64,000 nucleotides of DNA from Dysidea avara (Eukaryota; Porifera; Demospongiae; Dictyoceratida; Dysideidae): positions 34,234,226 through 34,298,225 of the forward strand of contig NC_089275.1 of assembly GCF_963678975.1 (NCBI RefSeq), written 5' to 3'. Below are positions 24,011 through 35,797 of this stretch, one piece after another (position 1 is the stretch's first letter; each line of letters opens with the position of its first letter). The translations under genes were made by a program, and so were the position numbers. Under the pieces are notes generated by a model. That model did no database searches and was not told the DNA's origin. It saw only the letters and a program-made list of their open reading frames with translations.

Positions 24011-25171
24011 CAGCAGCTGTATGAGTTTCCAACAGCACACATCAGAGGGCTTCTCTGCACATCTTATACTGAAATAAACTAGTGTCCATTTGGTTCTACT
24101 TGGGGTACTTAGAGATAATGAGTTACTCTCTAGAATTCCTATGGATATAATTACATGAAAATAACAAGGAGAAAACATCCTGACCGCCTGGTAGACTCCT
24201 GTAATCGTTCGAGCGTAAATCGGATGGCTGCAGGTTCGAGGCTACCTAGGCCCAGTCATGGATTTTTTCTCCTTTCTCCAACTTTTCAAACACACCTTCT
24301 GTAGCTAAAGTCTTTGAGCAGGCTGTAGGACCCAGGCTGTAGGACCAGGTGTCCTACAGACCTTCAGCACTTGTGCTGTAAAGCATTAATAAAATGAAAA
24401 AATAAAAAATAAAATAGTTCTAGCCAATCACAACTATATCTACTCCATTCAGCTGAGCTTAGTGAAAAAAGTGTAGACTGAATTTCATAAAGTACAAGGA
24501 GCAAAAGTTAGCAGCTAGCATCTGGGATACGCTGAGCTTCCAGCTTGAAGTTCAACCTCACATTTCTAATACAGGGAGAATCAGGTGGTCCAAAACCAAG
24601 GCTCCTGAAGATTATAGTAAGTAGAATTTTAACTGGTCGCTATCCTACAGTACTGTATGCATACACCACTACTATAATAATAGTGTAAATAAGGGAATCT
24701 TTATTTTTAACTAATAATTGATCACAACACATACTGGTAAATGATGAATTAGTGATAAAAGCCACACAGAATAATCCACATAAATTTACAGATGCATAAT
24801 TATATACTTCATATCATTGTATGCTGATACATGTAGATTCACATGAATTGGTAGACTGACAAGAAACATGGCACAACAAATACACTGTTTCCCATTTCCC
24901 TAGCATTCCACTTGCTATAATCTTCAGGGGTCTTGGTTTTGGACCACCTTTTCTCCCTGTATTAGAAATGTGAGGTTGAACTTCAAGCTGGAAGCTCAGC
25001 GTATCCCAGATGCTAGCTGCTAACTTTTGCTCCTTGTACTTTATGAAATTCAGTCTACACTTTTTTCTCTAAGCTCAGCTGATGGAGTAGGTACAGTTGT
25101 GGTTGGCTAGGACTATAAGATGTGCAGAGAAGCCCTCTGATGTATGCTGTTGGAAACTCACACAGCTGCTG
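24011..25171. repeat. Long inverted repeat, arms ~265 bases
   Basis: The left arm (24011-24068 plus 24416-24629) and right arm (24903-25171) are complementary at roughly 90% by eye; for example GGTTGAACTTCAAGCTGGAAG on the right pairs with its complement at 24538-24558. The spacer is about 280 bases. A block of about 345 bases including a SINE interrupts only the left arm. A transcript would fold into long double-stranded RNA. It may be a fold-back transposon or a rearranged duplication. Confidence 0.85.
24171..24414 (+). mobile_element. tRNA-derived SINE, copy 1
   Basis: Matches 41981-42220 from GAAAACATCCTGACCGCC onward at about 90%. It contains a B-box-like GGTTCGAGGC and a weaker A-box-like TGGTAGACTCC, as in polymerase III promoters of tRNA-derived SINEs, and ends in an A-rich AAAATGAAAAAATAAAA tail. 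It lies within the left arm of the inverted repeat. Confidence 0.8.
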
Positions 25172-25674
25172 CATGAGACTTTTTCACAAGGTTCAAAACT
25201 ATGCCTGAGTACATAATTTACGATACTCCACCAATACATTCTTAACCAAGAACCAATGATTTTTCAAAAAACAGTATTTTTAGTGGACAGATTCCATTAG
25301 CGAGGACATGTGGGATGTTCCAAGTGGCTACAATATGGACATTTATTTACAGGAAACATGATGGCAGTGAATTCTCAGATTAATGAACAAGCAAACTCAG
25401 GATTGCAAAGGATCAAAGGATATATTGCATACATGAAAGCTGATAATTTCAAGTTTCATGTCAAGTTGTTCTTGGCTTGCAAAAACATGGCCATTCAGAA
25501 AACTTTAAATTTATAGCATTATGACTATTAGCACACTAGCTCTATGTACACATGCACACATTATCAACCAAATATCTGTGTAAAGTATGTATGTATGTAA
25601 TCAGAAAACTAATTTACGGTCTAAAAATAACAAATCACAGCAATCCAACTTATACGTCATTGTTCACTATCATA
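25172..25674. other. Non-coding stretch
   Basis: A plus-strand frame at 25310-25516 has no recognised domain. Nothing further is supported. Confidence 0.4.
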
Positions 25675-26360
25675 CAGTACAGTACATTAAGGATCATGGA
25701 TGTTTTCATAAAAAAATATTGACCAGAAACTAGCCTCACAATACCTTCATAATGCCTTGGCAGTATTGGAGAGGTATAACACAGCCTAAAAGCGTGACTT
25801 AAAATACTTGCAATAAGTTGCAGCAAAATTTTCCAAATTTTCTATACAGTGGAATTTTCTACTGACTGACTGACTGATGCCTTGTAACTCAATAATGGCT
25901 AAGGCTACAAGCTTGATTTTTTCACTGTTTGATGTCACTTCAGCCCCTACTGGTGCCTTTTGGTATACCACAGTAAGTACAATGCTTGCATCATGGACTT
26001 GCCTAAGTTGCCTTTGTGCTCCTTTTTGCCTGTTCCTCTTCATTGACAGCTCAAGGCGTCAATTCCTGGTAGCACGTAGTGGCTTCCCTATCTGTATTTA
26101 CTCATATTTTCCATAACCCCCTGTAGCTGGATTAATTACAGAGGCACTTCTCTCCATTTGTAATTCTGTGTAACAGGCAGAACATTCCTGAAAGCAAAGA
26201 ATAATGGCCTATCTACCTTTGTGCCCCATTTCTTTTCGTTGGTAGTGTAAGGTGTTGATTAGCAGTAGTGAATTAATAATTTCATTTGTAAATGAAAATC
26301 ATCTGTAATTTTTGCACCATGCCTTAAACAGTATAGAAGTAAGCAAATTTGTTCTAACTT
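25675..26360 (+). repeat. Repeat R1 copy
   Basis: Contains the R1 landmarks GGATCATGGATG, CCTTTTGGTATACCACAGT, CATCATGGACTTGCC and TGTAATTCTGTGTAAC. The seed CTGACTGACTGACTGATGCC at 25860-25880 corresponds to the TGCC array of the 9.4 kb copy. The minus-strand 85-codon frame at 25786-26043 is part of R1. Confidence 0.75.
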
Positions 26361-26454
26361 ATCATTTGCCATGCGCGCAAGTATACAAAGAATTTTACAG
26401 ATCATAGAATTAAAAAGTGATGAAACAAGGGAGATCATGCATTTAGTTCTACAG

Positions 26455-26735
26455 GTATGCTAATGCCAAAATTGGATTTCCAGAACCATCCAGTTGTGGA
26501 CAGATATAAATTTTGTACAGATTAATCCAAAATTGCATAACAAGAACCACCAACTATTGGATGGTTATAAATTTGGTACAAAGTATTTCAAAATTGGATG
26601 ACCAGAACCACCCTATTTTTGGTACAGATTATTCCAAAATTGGATGACCAGAACCATCCAATTTTGGATGATTATAAACTTGGTACAGATTATTCCAAAA
26701 TTGGATGACCAGAACCATCCAATTTTGGAACCTTA
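26455..26735. repeat. ~60-base minisatellite of palindromic units
   Basis: Four to five tandem units of about 60 bases. In the right-hand units CCAAAATTGGATG and CATCCAATTTTGG form a hairpin around ACCAGAAC, followed by ATTATAAACTTGGTACAGATT. Left units are more diverged than right ones, as expected for growth toward the right. Confidence 0.85.
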
Positions 26736-26962
26736 CTGTAGATTTTCGTCACTATATAGAAAAATGAGCTATTTCCATCCAACATTGGAAGGATATATCA
26801 CAGAGTAAAAAAAACATCCAAAAGTGGATGGAAATAGGTCCTCCATTTCCTTCTATTTTTTGAAGCGGAACATATATGCATTTTTCTTACTGCATCAAGG
26901 ATTTTTTTGTATCACTAGTGGCTGCAGGCTGAGTGGCTGAGTGCACCTTTTAAGGTGGTAAC

Positions 26963-27185
26963 TATACGTATGTGACTGGGCCTGTGAAAATAGGGCATGT
27001 GGGCAAATAAAATTTGCCTCATCTTTTATCACCCATAACTTTTTATGCCATTATGTCATGGCTTTGAAATTTAAGCAAGTATTCAGCAATAAATTGACTT
27101 TATAATGCAAGTGGCAGAGTGCAACTCTTTTATTCCAGTACTGAGATATATCCTGTTGTGTGACAGGGTGTAGTTTGTGCCATAT
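26963..27185. mobile_element. MITE family M2, partial copy
   Basis: The left end GTGACTGGGCCTGTGAAAATAGG matches the M2 terminal repeat at 12639-12890, and GGGTGTAGTTTGTGCC near the right matches its internal complement. The right terminal repeat is missing, so this copy is truncated or rearranged. Confidence 0.65.
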
Positions 27186-27624
27186 GTATGCAGATTAAAA
27201 ATCTTTTCGTGCTTCATTCTTATCCATTATGCATACACATAATTCTAGTGGTGTGGACATATAGTCTAGTCATGGTGATATCATGCATATCTGCTGTGTG
27301 CTTATGTTACTTTGAATCTACATTGCATATATCCGCCCTTTCCATGATATAACTATAGTGGAAATTACTTCTACAAGTTTGGAGCCTTTCCATTCTTTAT
27401 TATGCATACAGGTTTCTTCATACAAAACATGATAAAGCCTTTGACAGACTTTGTTGAATGTTCAGTATTATATAGCTGTAGCTTATAAGGTTAATTCATA
27501 GCACATGCACTATCCAACTAGTGTAGTGAAGTACTTGCTGTATACTCAACTTCATTACACTTTCTACCAAGCTTTAATACTACTCACTTTTAATTTATAA
27601 ATCACACCTGTATTGCATTCTGCA

Positions 27625-28060
27625 TAGGCACCGGCCGATTATGCCAGCATAATTTAAAGCATAATAGGTGACCAAAAGCATCAAGCATAATGCCAGCATA
27701 ATAGGGACGATGTTTGAAAATTTAATTAAAATGCGCAATACGCACGCCTGAAAGAAAGCAAATATTCACTGTCAATAGTATTATTAGTGCATTTCATATT
27801 TAAAAACACGTAATATAACCTATTAAGCCGTTTCTTTGTTGGTTATTCACACTTTGCAGAAATAAGATCGAGATACTCTAATAGAGCAGTCACTTACTCT
27901 AATACAGCAGTCAGGAAATGCTGATATACTCTAATAAAACAGCCAGTTCTAAAGCATAATCTTGATTTGAAAGCATAATTTTGAGCATAATAGGCTTAAT
28001 TTTTAAGCAATCCTCAAAAGCATAATAGGTAAAATTTTGAGCATAATAGGCCGGTGCCTA
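27625..28060. mobile_element. hAT-like MITE with 8-base target duplication
   Basis: The element starts TAGGCACCGGCC and ends GGCCGGTGCCTA. ATTCTGCA is present on both sides (27617-27624 and 28061-28068). Subterminal GCATAATAGG units repeat near both ends, and ACTCTAATAGAGCAGTCA repeats about three times inside. The 8-base duplication suggests hAT. A short fragment with the same ACTCTAATAGAGCAGTC lies at 46249-46268. Confidence 0.9.
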
Positions 28061-28253
28061 ATTCTGCACTTGATGATATTACCATAAATGGGAGAGCACA
28101 AAATGGTGGAATTTCTTCATGAACAGATAGGACAAATTCTGAATTATGCATGGAAAATAGTAGTAGTATTTTGTAATAAAAAATAAACTAGTTAAATGCA
28201 ATGAGAAAGTTTTGCACACACACACGTACAAGTTAATACAAGACAACAATTGG

Positions 28254-31200
28254 TTACCAGTTGGAAAATTTTAGTTTATTGTCTTTTGCTCTATGTCTGT
28301 TAATCTTTTCTACTTGCCAATCAATTTCCATTTTTATTCTTTTATTACTTATTTGTGGTACCCAAATGTTTTTCAAGTGTGATGTGCTTGACAGAATTTT
28401 GAAGACAGTTTGTTTTATCACTAGATCACTAAGGGGATTATCATGCAGCAATAATTCACTAAGAGCTGAATTATTTGCAAGTGAAAAGGATAACTGTTCT
28501 ACTGCAGAGTCGTCAAAATTATTTCGACAAACATTAAGAACCTTCAAGGTTGTGTTTTCTTCTAGAGCTCCAAATACTTTATATGCACCCAAATTTTGTA
28601 GCTTGGTGGATCCCAAGTCTAATACTTCAAGCGATGAGTTTTCGTTTATAACTTGGCAGATTTTATTGACAGCTTTCTGATTCACAGTACCACTCTGTCT
28701 CAGCATCAGTTCCTTTAACCTTTTTGTGGATTTTAAGGATGCCACAATCGTTGCTAAACCTCCTCCAAATTCATTCCATGACACATTTACCACCTCCAGT
28801 TTCTGTTTATCTTGTAAAGTGTGTGCTATTTCATTAGCTGCCACAGATTTGACTCCATTGCTGCTTATGTTAAAAACTTTTAGATTGTTGTGTTGCTTTT
28901 GTAGAGCCTTGCACAGTTTAATACATCCAAAACTCTCTAACTTGTTCAGTGAAACATTTAGCACCTCCAGTGAGGTATTACTTTTAATAACTTCAGCAAT
29001 ATCACTTGATGCTTTTGTCAGTATCTTATTGGAGCTCACATTCAATACCTTTAAGGTGGTAATCTTTTGCAGTGCACTTGCGACTATTATCATACCTTCA
29101 GTCCCAAGACTATTTTGTGAAAGGTTTAATTCTGACAGATTTGTTTTGCTAACAAGCATACAGGACAATTCAGGTGCTGCATCTGACTCAATACCATTGT
29201 TCTGCAAGTCAAGAACTTTAAGAGTTTTGTTCTCCTGAAGGGAGTTTGAAATTGCTATAGCTCCTCTTGATAAAATTTTATTTCCACATAGATTCAGTAC
29301 TTCCAAACCAATTTTGTTTTCTAGGCTATCAGCTAAGGCTGTTGTGGCTACATCATCAAGGTCATTACCTCTCATGATTAATGATTTTAGTCTTGGCATA
29401 TGTTTAATTGCTCCAGCAATTTTTTGGACTTCAATAGGTCCCAATTTATTTTGTGAAACATCAATTTCTTGCATTAGTGGTGCTGTTCCTATGGCAGTTA
29501 CAAGACTGTCCACAAACTTCTCTTCTTGTGGTAAACATTTTGGAATTTCCAAAACCATTATTGATGGAAGTAGTTTCAGACATTTTGTGACTTCCAAATA
29601 TGTAGAATGCCTAGCATAAATTTTGATATCTGAAACAATAGCTACTTTAGCAGTGCTAGTGATAGATATTGTGTTAATTAGATCATCTGCTGCAACGTGA
29701 AACAGTCCGGGCTCTACAATAGACAAATTTGATAAACATCTTAATGAAGACAATTTGGTAGCCAGTGATTTAACCAGTGATTCGACTAAACCAATGTGGA
29801 CTAAGTGTAAAGTGTCAAGGCTAGCATTTTCAACTAACAGGTTTAAGATTGCTTCCAAATGCTCAGCATCAACTGGGCAATTACCTATGCTAATTTTATT
29901 TAAGGCAGTGTAACATCTCAACACTTCAGCAATGCGATCTCCTGGTTCATTTCTTACATATAGTTGGTGAGATGTGATCCCAACAATGTGCAAAGAAGTA
30001 GTAGTAGTGATTCGTTGTTCAATTGCTTCTGCTACATCAGCTGAAATGTTATTACCATCCATCAATAGCAGTTTTAAATTAGTGTCACTAGATAAATGAG
30101 AAGTAAAAGCTTTGGCTCCTTCATCACCCAATAGATTGTCAGAAAGGTAAAGCTCTTCTGTCCCACATGACTGCACTAAGTTTGCTATGGCATGTGCAGA
30201 CAAAGCAGAAAGTTTATTTCCAGAGAAATTCATGACTTTGATATGAACTTTGGACTGTGTGGATGACGCTAATTCCTTCCACAGAATACCACAACTGATA
30301 TCTTGCATATTGCAGTTAGAAAGATCTAGTCTCTCCCAATCTAATATATATGAGTGAGTTAAAAAGAAACCAAGGGTAACAACATGGTTTGGCAGCAGTG
30401 TTTCTCCACTAAGGTCAACTTGTTTGTTCTGCATTGACTCACCTATAATGTTACACGTGGTTTCATCTTTGGCTTCCTTGAAACATTGAAAGAGGCGAAG
30501 GCGATTTATTTTAACTTGTAATATTTTTTGTGCAATGTGGAACTCTTTACTAAAAAGTTTACTGGTAAAGGAAAACTGGTTACCAGACAGGAAATGCTTA
30601 AATGCAAAAGATCTACCTTGAGTAAGACCCACATATACGATCCAAGTGTTCAGGTATCTTTCATCCCAGAATGTATCTCTGAGGAGATCCAACTGTCTGT
30701 CATCAGGTAAGGATTGTATATAATATGCTGCGAGGTACTCTTGAACTGATGAGTGAGCAAAATTGAAAGACAAAGTTTTCCCATTTGTAGTGAAGTGCTG
30801 TGTGGCTTGTAGCAAACCAAACCCATGAATGGTTCCAGAGCTTTGCATAATTTCTGGACATGCTCTACTAACCTCTTCATAACTAAAACCAACAACATCC
30901 TTCCTTAATGCATCATATGAAAACCGTGCCAGTTTCTGTTTTATGGAACTTTTGAAAGAATCCCCTCTTTGTAGCTTCTTGTTTTTTTCATCTTTTTCAA
31001 TATGAAGTGTGATAGTCAAGTTGACAAATTTTTCATACAACTCTGTACGAGATTGAGGAAGATCATTTTCTGTAAACAAGTGCAGTAAAATGGTCATGTT
31101 CAGTGGAATATAACAAAGGCTGTCAACAGTAGGATGACTTTCCAAGTATTGCTTTACCCTTGCTATGTCATCTGGATTCTTTTCCAATGCTCTCTGGATA

Positions 31201-32024
31201 TAGTCCTGCCTGTCATTGCTGGTAAAGCCTAGTATTTCCATTCGACGATCAGCCTGACCACACAAAGATCCACAGGCAAAAGAACGAGATGTAATAACCA
31301 CACTACATTTTGGTAAAATTTCACACCTGATTATGCGGGAGAGTATATCATCACTTTGCAGTTCTCCAGGAAATTCATCATATCCATCCAACAAAACTGT
31401 AAGAAATGCTCCTTTTGTTTCTTTTATGTACTGGTCAATCAAATTAAGTGTCTCCTCATTTTCAAAATCACAGCACAATGCAACCAGATCTTTAACTTGC
31501 TTCAGTAACTGAAGTCTTAGATCACAAGCACGAAGAAGAAAAAGAAACCTTTTGTCTGTAAGGATGTCCTTGGGACCACTGGTAAGCAATTTCTTTGCAC
31601 AAGTATGTCTTACCAATTCCAGGAGCTCCATCAATTAATATGACTCGTGGTAAAGGTGAATCTTCTGAATCAGTAGTAACCACAGGTCTAAATATATCTG
31701 CTATATTTTTAATGATGGTGTTGTGTGCTAAGTATTCTGCTGTCAATTCTGTAGAATGAAATCTCATATTTTGTCTCAGAGATAAAAGACATGGTCTTTG
31801 AGGTATTTTTGGCATGGTATTGACATCTCCTTTGCTCCTCGATCTGGCCATTGCACTGACTTCCTTTTTGGATTTTCCCTTGTTTTTATGATGGACTAAT
31901 GCAATGCTAGTGAACAGTTTAGGTTTATCTGGCCATGGTGGCCATATTTCCTCATCTGGTCCAGTAAATCGTGTTTCTTGATATTTTTCTTTTAGATATT
32001 TTTCAGTATTGATCAGTTTCATAC
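28254..32024 (-). CDS. NACHT-LRR exon of NLR-type receptor, copy 1
   Basis: One large exon, acceptor ATTATACAG, starting in phase 1 to match the DEATH exon at 35330. Order from the N terminus: a lysine-rich linker (HHKNKGKSKKE); Walker A GAPGIGKT; Walker B VLLDGYDEF; sensor-like ITSRSFACG; a helical region; then about 15 ribonuclease-inhibitor-type leucine-rich repeats (pattern LEVLNLCGNKI, LKVLDLQNNGI), ending WQVEKINRHRAKDNKLKFSNW. Such receptors bind ATP or ADP and oligomerise in the cytosol on sensing ligands. Near 31561-31571, just after the P-loop, copy 1 is two bases shorter than copy 2. This puts the P-loop part (31522-32022 frame) out of frame with the rest (28254-31634). It may be a lesion or a sequence error; the rest, over 1,100 codons, is open, which argues for recent function. 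Confidence 0.9.
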
Positions 32025-32759
32025 CTGTATAATAGAAAGTAACCTGTATGTAACTATTACCAAAGAAACTATATTTAATTGGACACTGGCTGCACTAGGC
32101 AAAAAGCAGTGGTGATCTATGAATTTAAAAGGAAATTTCAAGAAACATAACCAGAACCTATGGTTCAGGAAAAGGGGAGAGACATTTCCATACAATTCCA
32201 GAAACTCAGTGTATAACTTAAGTATATGCCAGGAAAAATTACATTTGAGCAGCGATAACAAAAAGACATGACACGTGAGAGACTACACCTGTAGCACAGT
32301 AAACGCCTACTTCAGTCATATACAGCTTGTCAATACAGCCATAGTTGACTGCAGGTGTAGATGACTTCCTTGTTTCATTTCTTTTTATATCTATGATATG
32401 ATCCATGCTCATGTGCAAAATTTCTGATTTTTCTTGTCTCTGTTTGTTTACCATGATTTATGATTGGTGAACCAACACATACCTGGAAAGAATGGTGCAA
32501 AACTTACTATAAATGCAATTGAATACTCTCAACTACTAAAAAGTGAAGTGACTGTTCCACTTTATTTTCTTATGAGGGTCTCATGATTTTTGCAGTTTAG
32601 CAGCTATGTTCAAAAATTCCCCCCCCCCTGGCTTGATCAAATGGCAATGTTTGAGTATTATAAATGCATAAAACTGATGTAAAAGCAAAAATTTCCCTCC
32701 TTGAAATTTTGGATAGTGTCAATCCATGAAAACTTTTCTCCTAAAAAAACCCACTATAT

Positions 32760-33180
32760 GGTATTTTTCACCAGCGTTACAAACAAATAACAGTACAAGA
32801 AATGCTTCTGCAATTAATCTACTCACTACAGAAACTACAGATAATTGTTGTGACACCAGTAGACTAGAAGCCATTACTGCACTACCCATGAATAAACATC
32901 TATGTAGTAACAGAGAAGATATGGGACACAAAGGAGGAGAAAAGTATGTAAGTCCATGATGCATGCGTTGTAGCAAAAATTCACATTTCGAACAGCGAAG
33001 AACCAAATCCGTAGCATTTACCATACACAGTTGAGTTGTGTTTTACTGAAGCATCGGTCAGTTACATAGCTTTAATTTGTCAGTAGAAAATTTCATTAAA
33101 TTTTAAAATGTTGTAGCAACTGATAAAAAAACATTTTGGATTGCTCTGAAGGCACATCTGAGCCTGCTAAGTTGTTGTGA
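32760..33180 (-). repeat. Repeat R1 fragment
   Basis: Shares GTTACAAACAAATAACAGTA, GCTTCTGCAATTAATC, GACACAAAGGAGGAGAAAAG and AGTCCATGATGCATGCGTTGTA with the 6551-7395 copy, in the same orientation. Confidence 0.7.
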
Positions 33181-33184
33181 AAGA

Positions 33185-33925
33185 ACAGTGAGATTCAGTT
33201 CAGCTACATAAAAGTCACCCAGCTACTATAGTCACTCAGTAGAAACTGTAGCTACATTAAAAGTCTCTCTGTAGAGGCATTACAAGTCACTTAATAGAGA
33301 CTGCAGCTACATTTAGTCTTTCTGTAGATAGTTCAGCTATGTGAAAAGTCACTCATTAGAGAGTTCAGCTATCTGAACTCTGTAGAACTCTCTACTGGGA
33401 GACTTGTATGGTAGCTGAACTCTCTACAGGGTGACTTGTATGGTAGCTGAGCACTCTACTGGGTGACTTGTATAAGTCTTCCTGTAGAGAGTTCAGCTTT
33501 GTTACAAATCTCCTGGCCTGTACAGTAGGTAGTTTAGCCACATTACAAGTAACCCAACTGACAGTTCCACTACTTACAAGCCATCTAGTATCATGTTCAG
33601 CTACATTACAAGTAACCCAGTAGAGAGTTCAACTACATCAAGTCACCCTTCAGCTACATTCAGGTTCCTACATTCAACTCGCTACATTATGAAAGTTACA
33701 TGGTAAAGAGTTCCGCTACACAGTAGAGAGTTCAGCTACATTAGAAATGAGTAACGTGCACCCAGTTGAGAGTTCAGCTATGTCAAGTCATCCTGTAGAG
33801 AGTTCAGCTATATTCAAGTCACTACATTATAAGTTACTCACTAGAGAGTTCAACTACTTTACTAGTCACCTGGGGCAAGTACAGAGCTCATGATGAGCAA
33901 GTCACTGTAGAGAGTTCTGCATCAT
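33185..33925. repeat. ~30-base minisatellite with an inverted segment
   Basis: More than 20 variable units of consensus GTAGAGAGTTCAGCTACATT plus ACAAGTCACCCA. Between about 33373 and 33475 the units run on the opposite strand (TGGTAGCTGAACTCTCTAC, GGGTGACTTGTA), then return to the original orientation. Confidence 0.9.
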
Positions 33926-34080
33926 AACAAGTTATCCTTTTGAATATGTTGTTACAACAATTATAGTTTGTAATTAAAAATTATTCTCTTTCTATAATAA
34001 AAATAGTAAAAGTCAGCCCCAAAACTGAATTATGGCCAGTTTTAGGACTTATAATTACAATTATAAGTGATATCTAAGCA

Positions 34081-34335
34081 AAAACAGTCAAGCTGTGAAA
34101 AAAGTGCAGCCCCCACAATAACTAGGGTGAAAAAAAAAGTGTGAAATCAAAGACGGTGGCCAAGGCTGCAATAATGTAATGGCAATCATTTTTGATAAAA
34201 GTGTAATCATTAAAATTGACTGACATTAGAATCATTGCTGCCATTTCTTGGCCACCAACTTTTATTTTACATCTTTTTAACCCTAGCTGTTTTGGAGGCT
34301 GCACACTTTTTCACAGCTTGGCTGTTTTGAACGTA
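34081..34335. mobile_element. Palindromic MITE
   Basis: The left arm contains AAGCTGTGAAAAAAGTGCAGCC and CTAGGGTGAAAAA and GGTGGCCAAGG; the right arm holds their complements (GGCTGCACACTTTTTCACAG, TTTTTAACCCTAG, CTTGGCCACC). Arms are about 95 bases and the centre about 60. It sits in the NLR copy 1 intron. Confidence 0.8.
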
Positions 34336-35329
34336 TTATGCAACATTAACGGTTGATGAATGTTATACAGCAATGTCATACTTTTCCAGTGGTGGATCAA
34401 GGAATGTTTCCAGTAGTTACACCCTTTCAAATTGTTAAATAGTAACTAAGTACAGTAGCGTAATACTCTTTGAAGTTTTATAAACAACTTTACAGCTTAC
34501 CCTACCGCCTACATTAGCAGCATGTATGCAATACCGCAATACTATAATTTATTGGCGGGTGTGGGGGTGGGTTACCATCAAGAGATTGAGTAGCCAAGTA
34601 CTCAGTGGAATTTGTCAAAGTGCTTAAAATACAATTTTACAATCATCATCTTGTCAGTGTGATTTGACATCTAATCTCTAATACAGAAACAAGCACACTG
34701 CAAAAGTTGAAGCAGTATAGTATTTGGCTTTATCTTTTAAAAATAGTTAGTTGGCTGCATAATGTAGTAGCTCTATGATGAAAAATTATTGTATGTTGCT
34801 GTAGCACCTGTGGAAGCCATCTCATAGTCTTAAAGTTTGTGAAAATCAACACACACACTTGTAAATTGAACTCTGTAAGACAATGGAGAATGCAACATTT
34901 ATGGTTTTGATATGACACATTTTGTATTGTAACACTAGAAGTGGTTTGTTACATTTCCACTCATACAGTGTATCTGAAAATTGTTCACATAGCTGGAGGT
35001 ACAGTGTAGTCATATGCATATTCTGGTATCTAATTCTCACACTCTGTCATTATTATCACATCTTTTAAAATGAAGCTATAAAAATTTAGCATTCTATAGA
35101 CATCGTGCTTTGTTCTCATGTAGCTAGTAGTATGGTGAAGCAGGTATGTAAAATGTATTGTCTCAGAGTGAGGATTCTGTTAAGCAGTTAAGACTGTATG
35201 GGATTTGTAGTAGTTTTGGGTTTAAGTCTAATGATGTGTTATCATTTGTTTACACATGTATATACTGTACAGTAGCTATAATGCCATATTTAAACTTTGT
35301 AATCAGTGGGAAATATTAAATTCTCTTAC

Positions 35330-35572
35330 GTTCAGGCTTCATTGCAGATTCCACAGCTTCTGCTAACTTTGACCATGATGCACTTGGAGTGGTTTCAAGC
35401 CATATATCCAACATGTGGTTGCAACATTCTCTGCAGTTCCCAGGAACATCCTTGTCAATTACTCTCAAATCTTCAGGTGGAATCTTAAGAAAAACTCCAA
35501 TATCTTTCCAATAACTTGCAAAGTTAGGTGTAACCTTTTCAAACAATTCATGAAGTTTGGGTAGTGCAGTAC
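35330..35572 (-). CDS. DEATH-domain exon of NLR copy 1
   Basis: A 243-base exon, phase 1-1, acceptor ACTTTGTAG and donor GAAC|GTAAGA. It encodes 80 residues with a DEATH pattern: SYWKDIGVFLKIPPEDLRVID, then HMLDIWLETTPSASWSKLAEAVESA. Spliced to 32024 it gives a CGT codon across the junction. This is the signalling domain of the DEATH-NACHT-LRR receptor. It is intact here, unlike the copy at 55692-55920, whose sequence is closely similar. Confidence 0.85.
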
Positions 35573-35684
35573 CTACAAAGTATACGTACCTTTATTACTA
35601 GTGTCGATAAGAGATTTATATATATGGAAAATTAACATGAATACTCTGTATATTGGTTGTTATAAATGCAGTACATTATACAAT

Positions 35685-35797
35685 AGTTAGACTTCAAAAC
35701 ACAAGATTCTATGAAATTTGGCAACCCGATGGCCCTGTGTTTGGGTGCTACTACATGCAGGGCTGAAGGGTCAGTTCTACTGTTTTGAAGTCTAACT
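35685..35797. mobile_element. 113-base MITE with 17-base perfect inverted repeats
   Basis: AGTTAGACTTCAAAACA at the left and its exact complement TGTTTTGAAGTCTAACT at the right. Non-coding. Confidence 0.8.

Larger units (their letters stand above)
32025..35329. other. Intron of NLR copy 1, repeat-filled
   Basis: Phase-1 intron between the DEATH and NACHT exons. It holds a weak fold-back fragment (32260-32450), a reversed R1 fragment (32760-33180), a long minisatellite (33185-33925) and a palindromic MITE (34081-34335). No coding sequence is supported inside. Confidence 0.7.

Noticed and set aside
28261-29619. Long plus-strand open frames opposite the LRR exon (also 49184-49717)
   Set aside because: They are antisense shadows of the repetitive LRR code; the minus-strand frame has NACHT and LRR motifs and conservation between copies.
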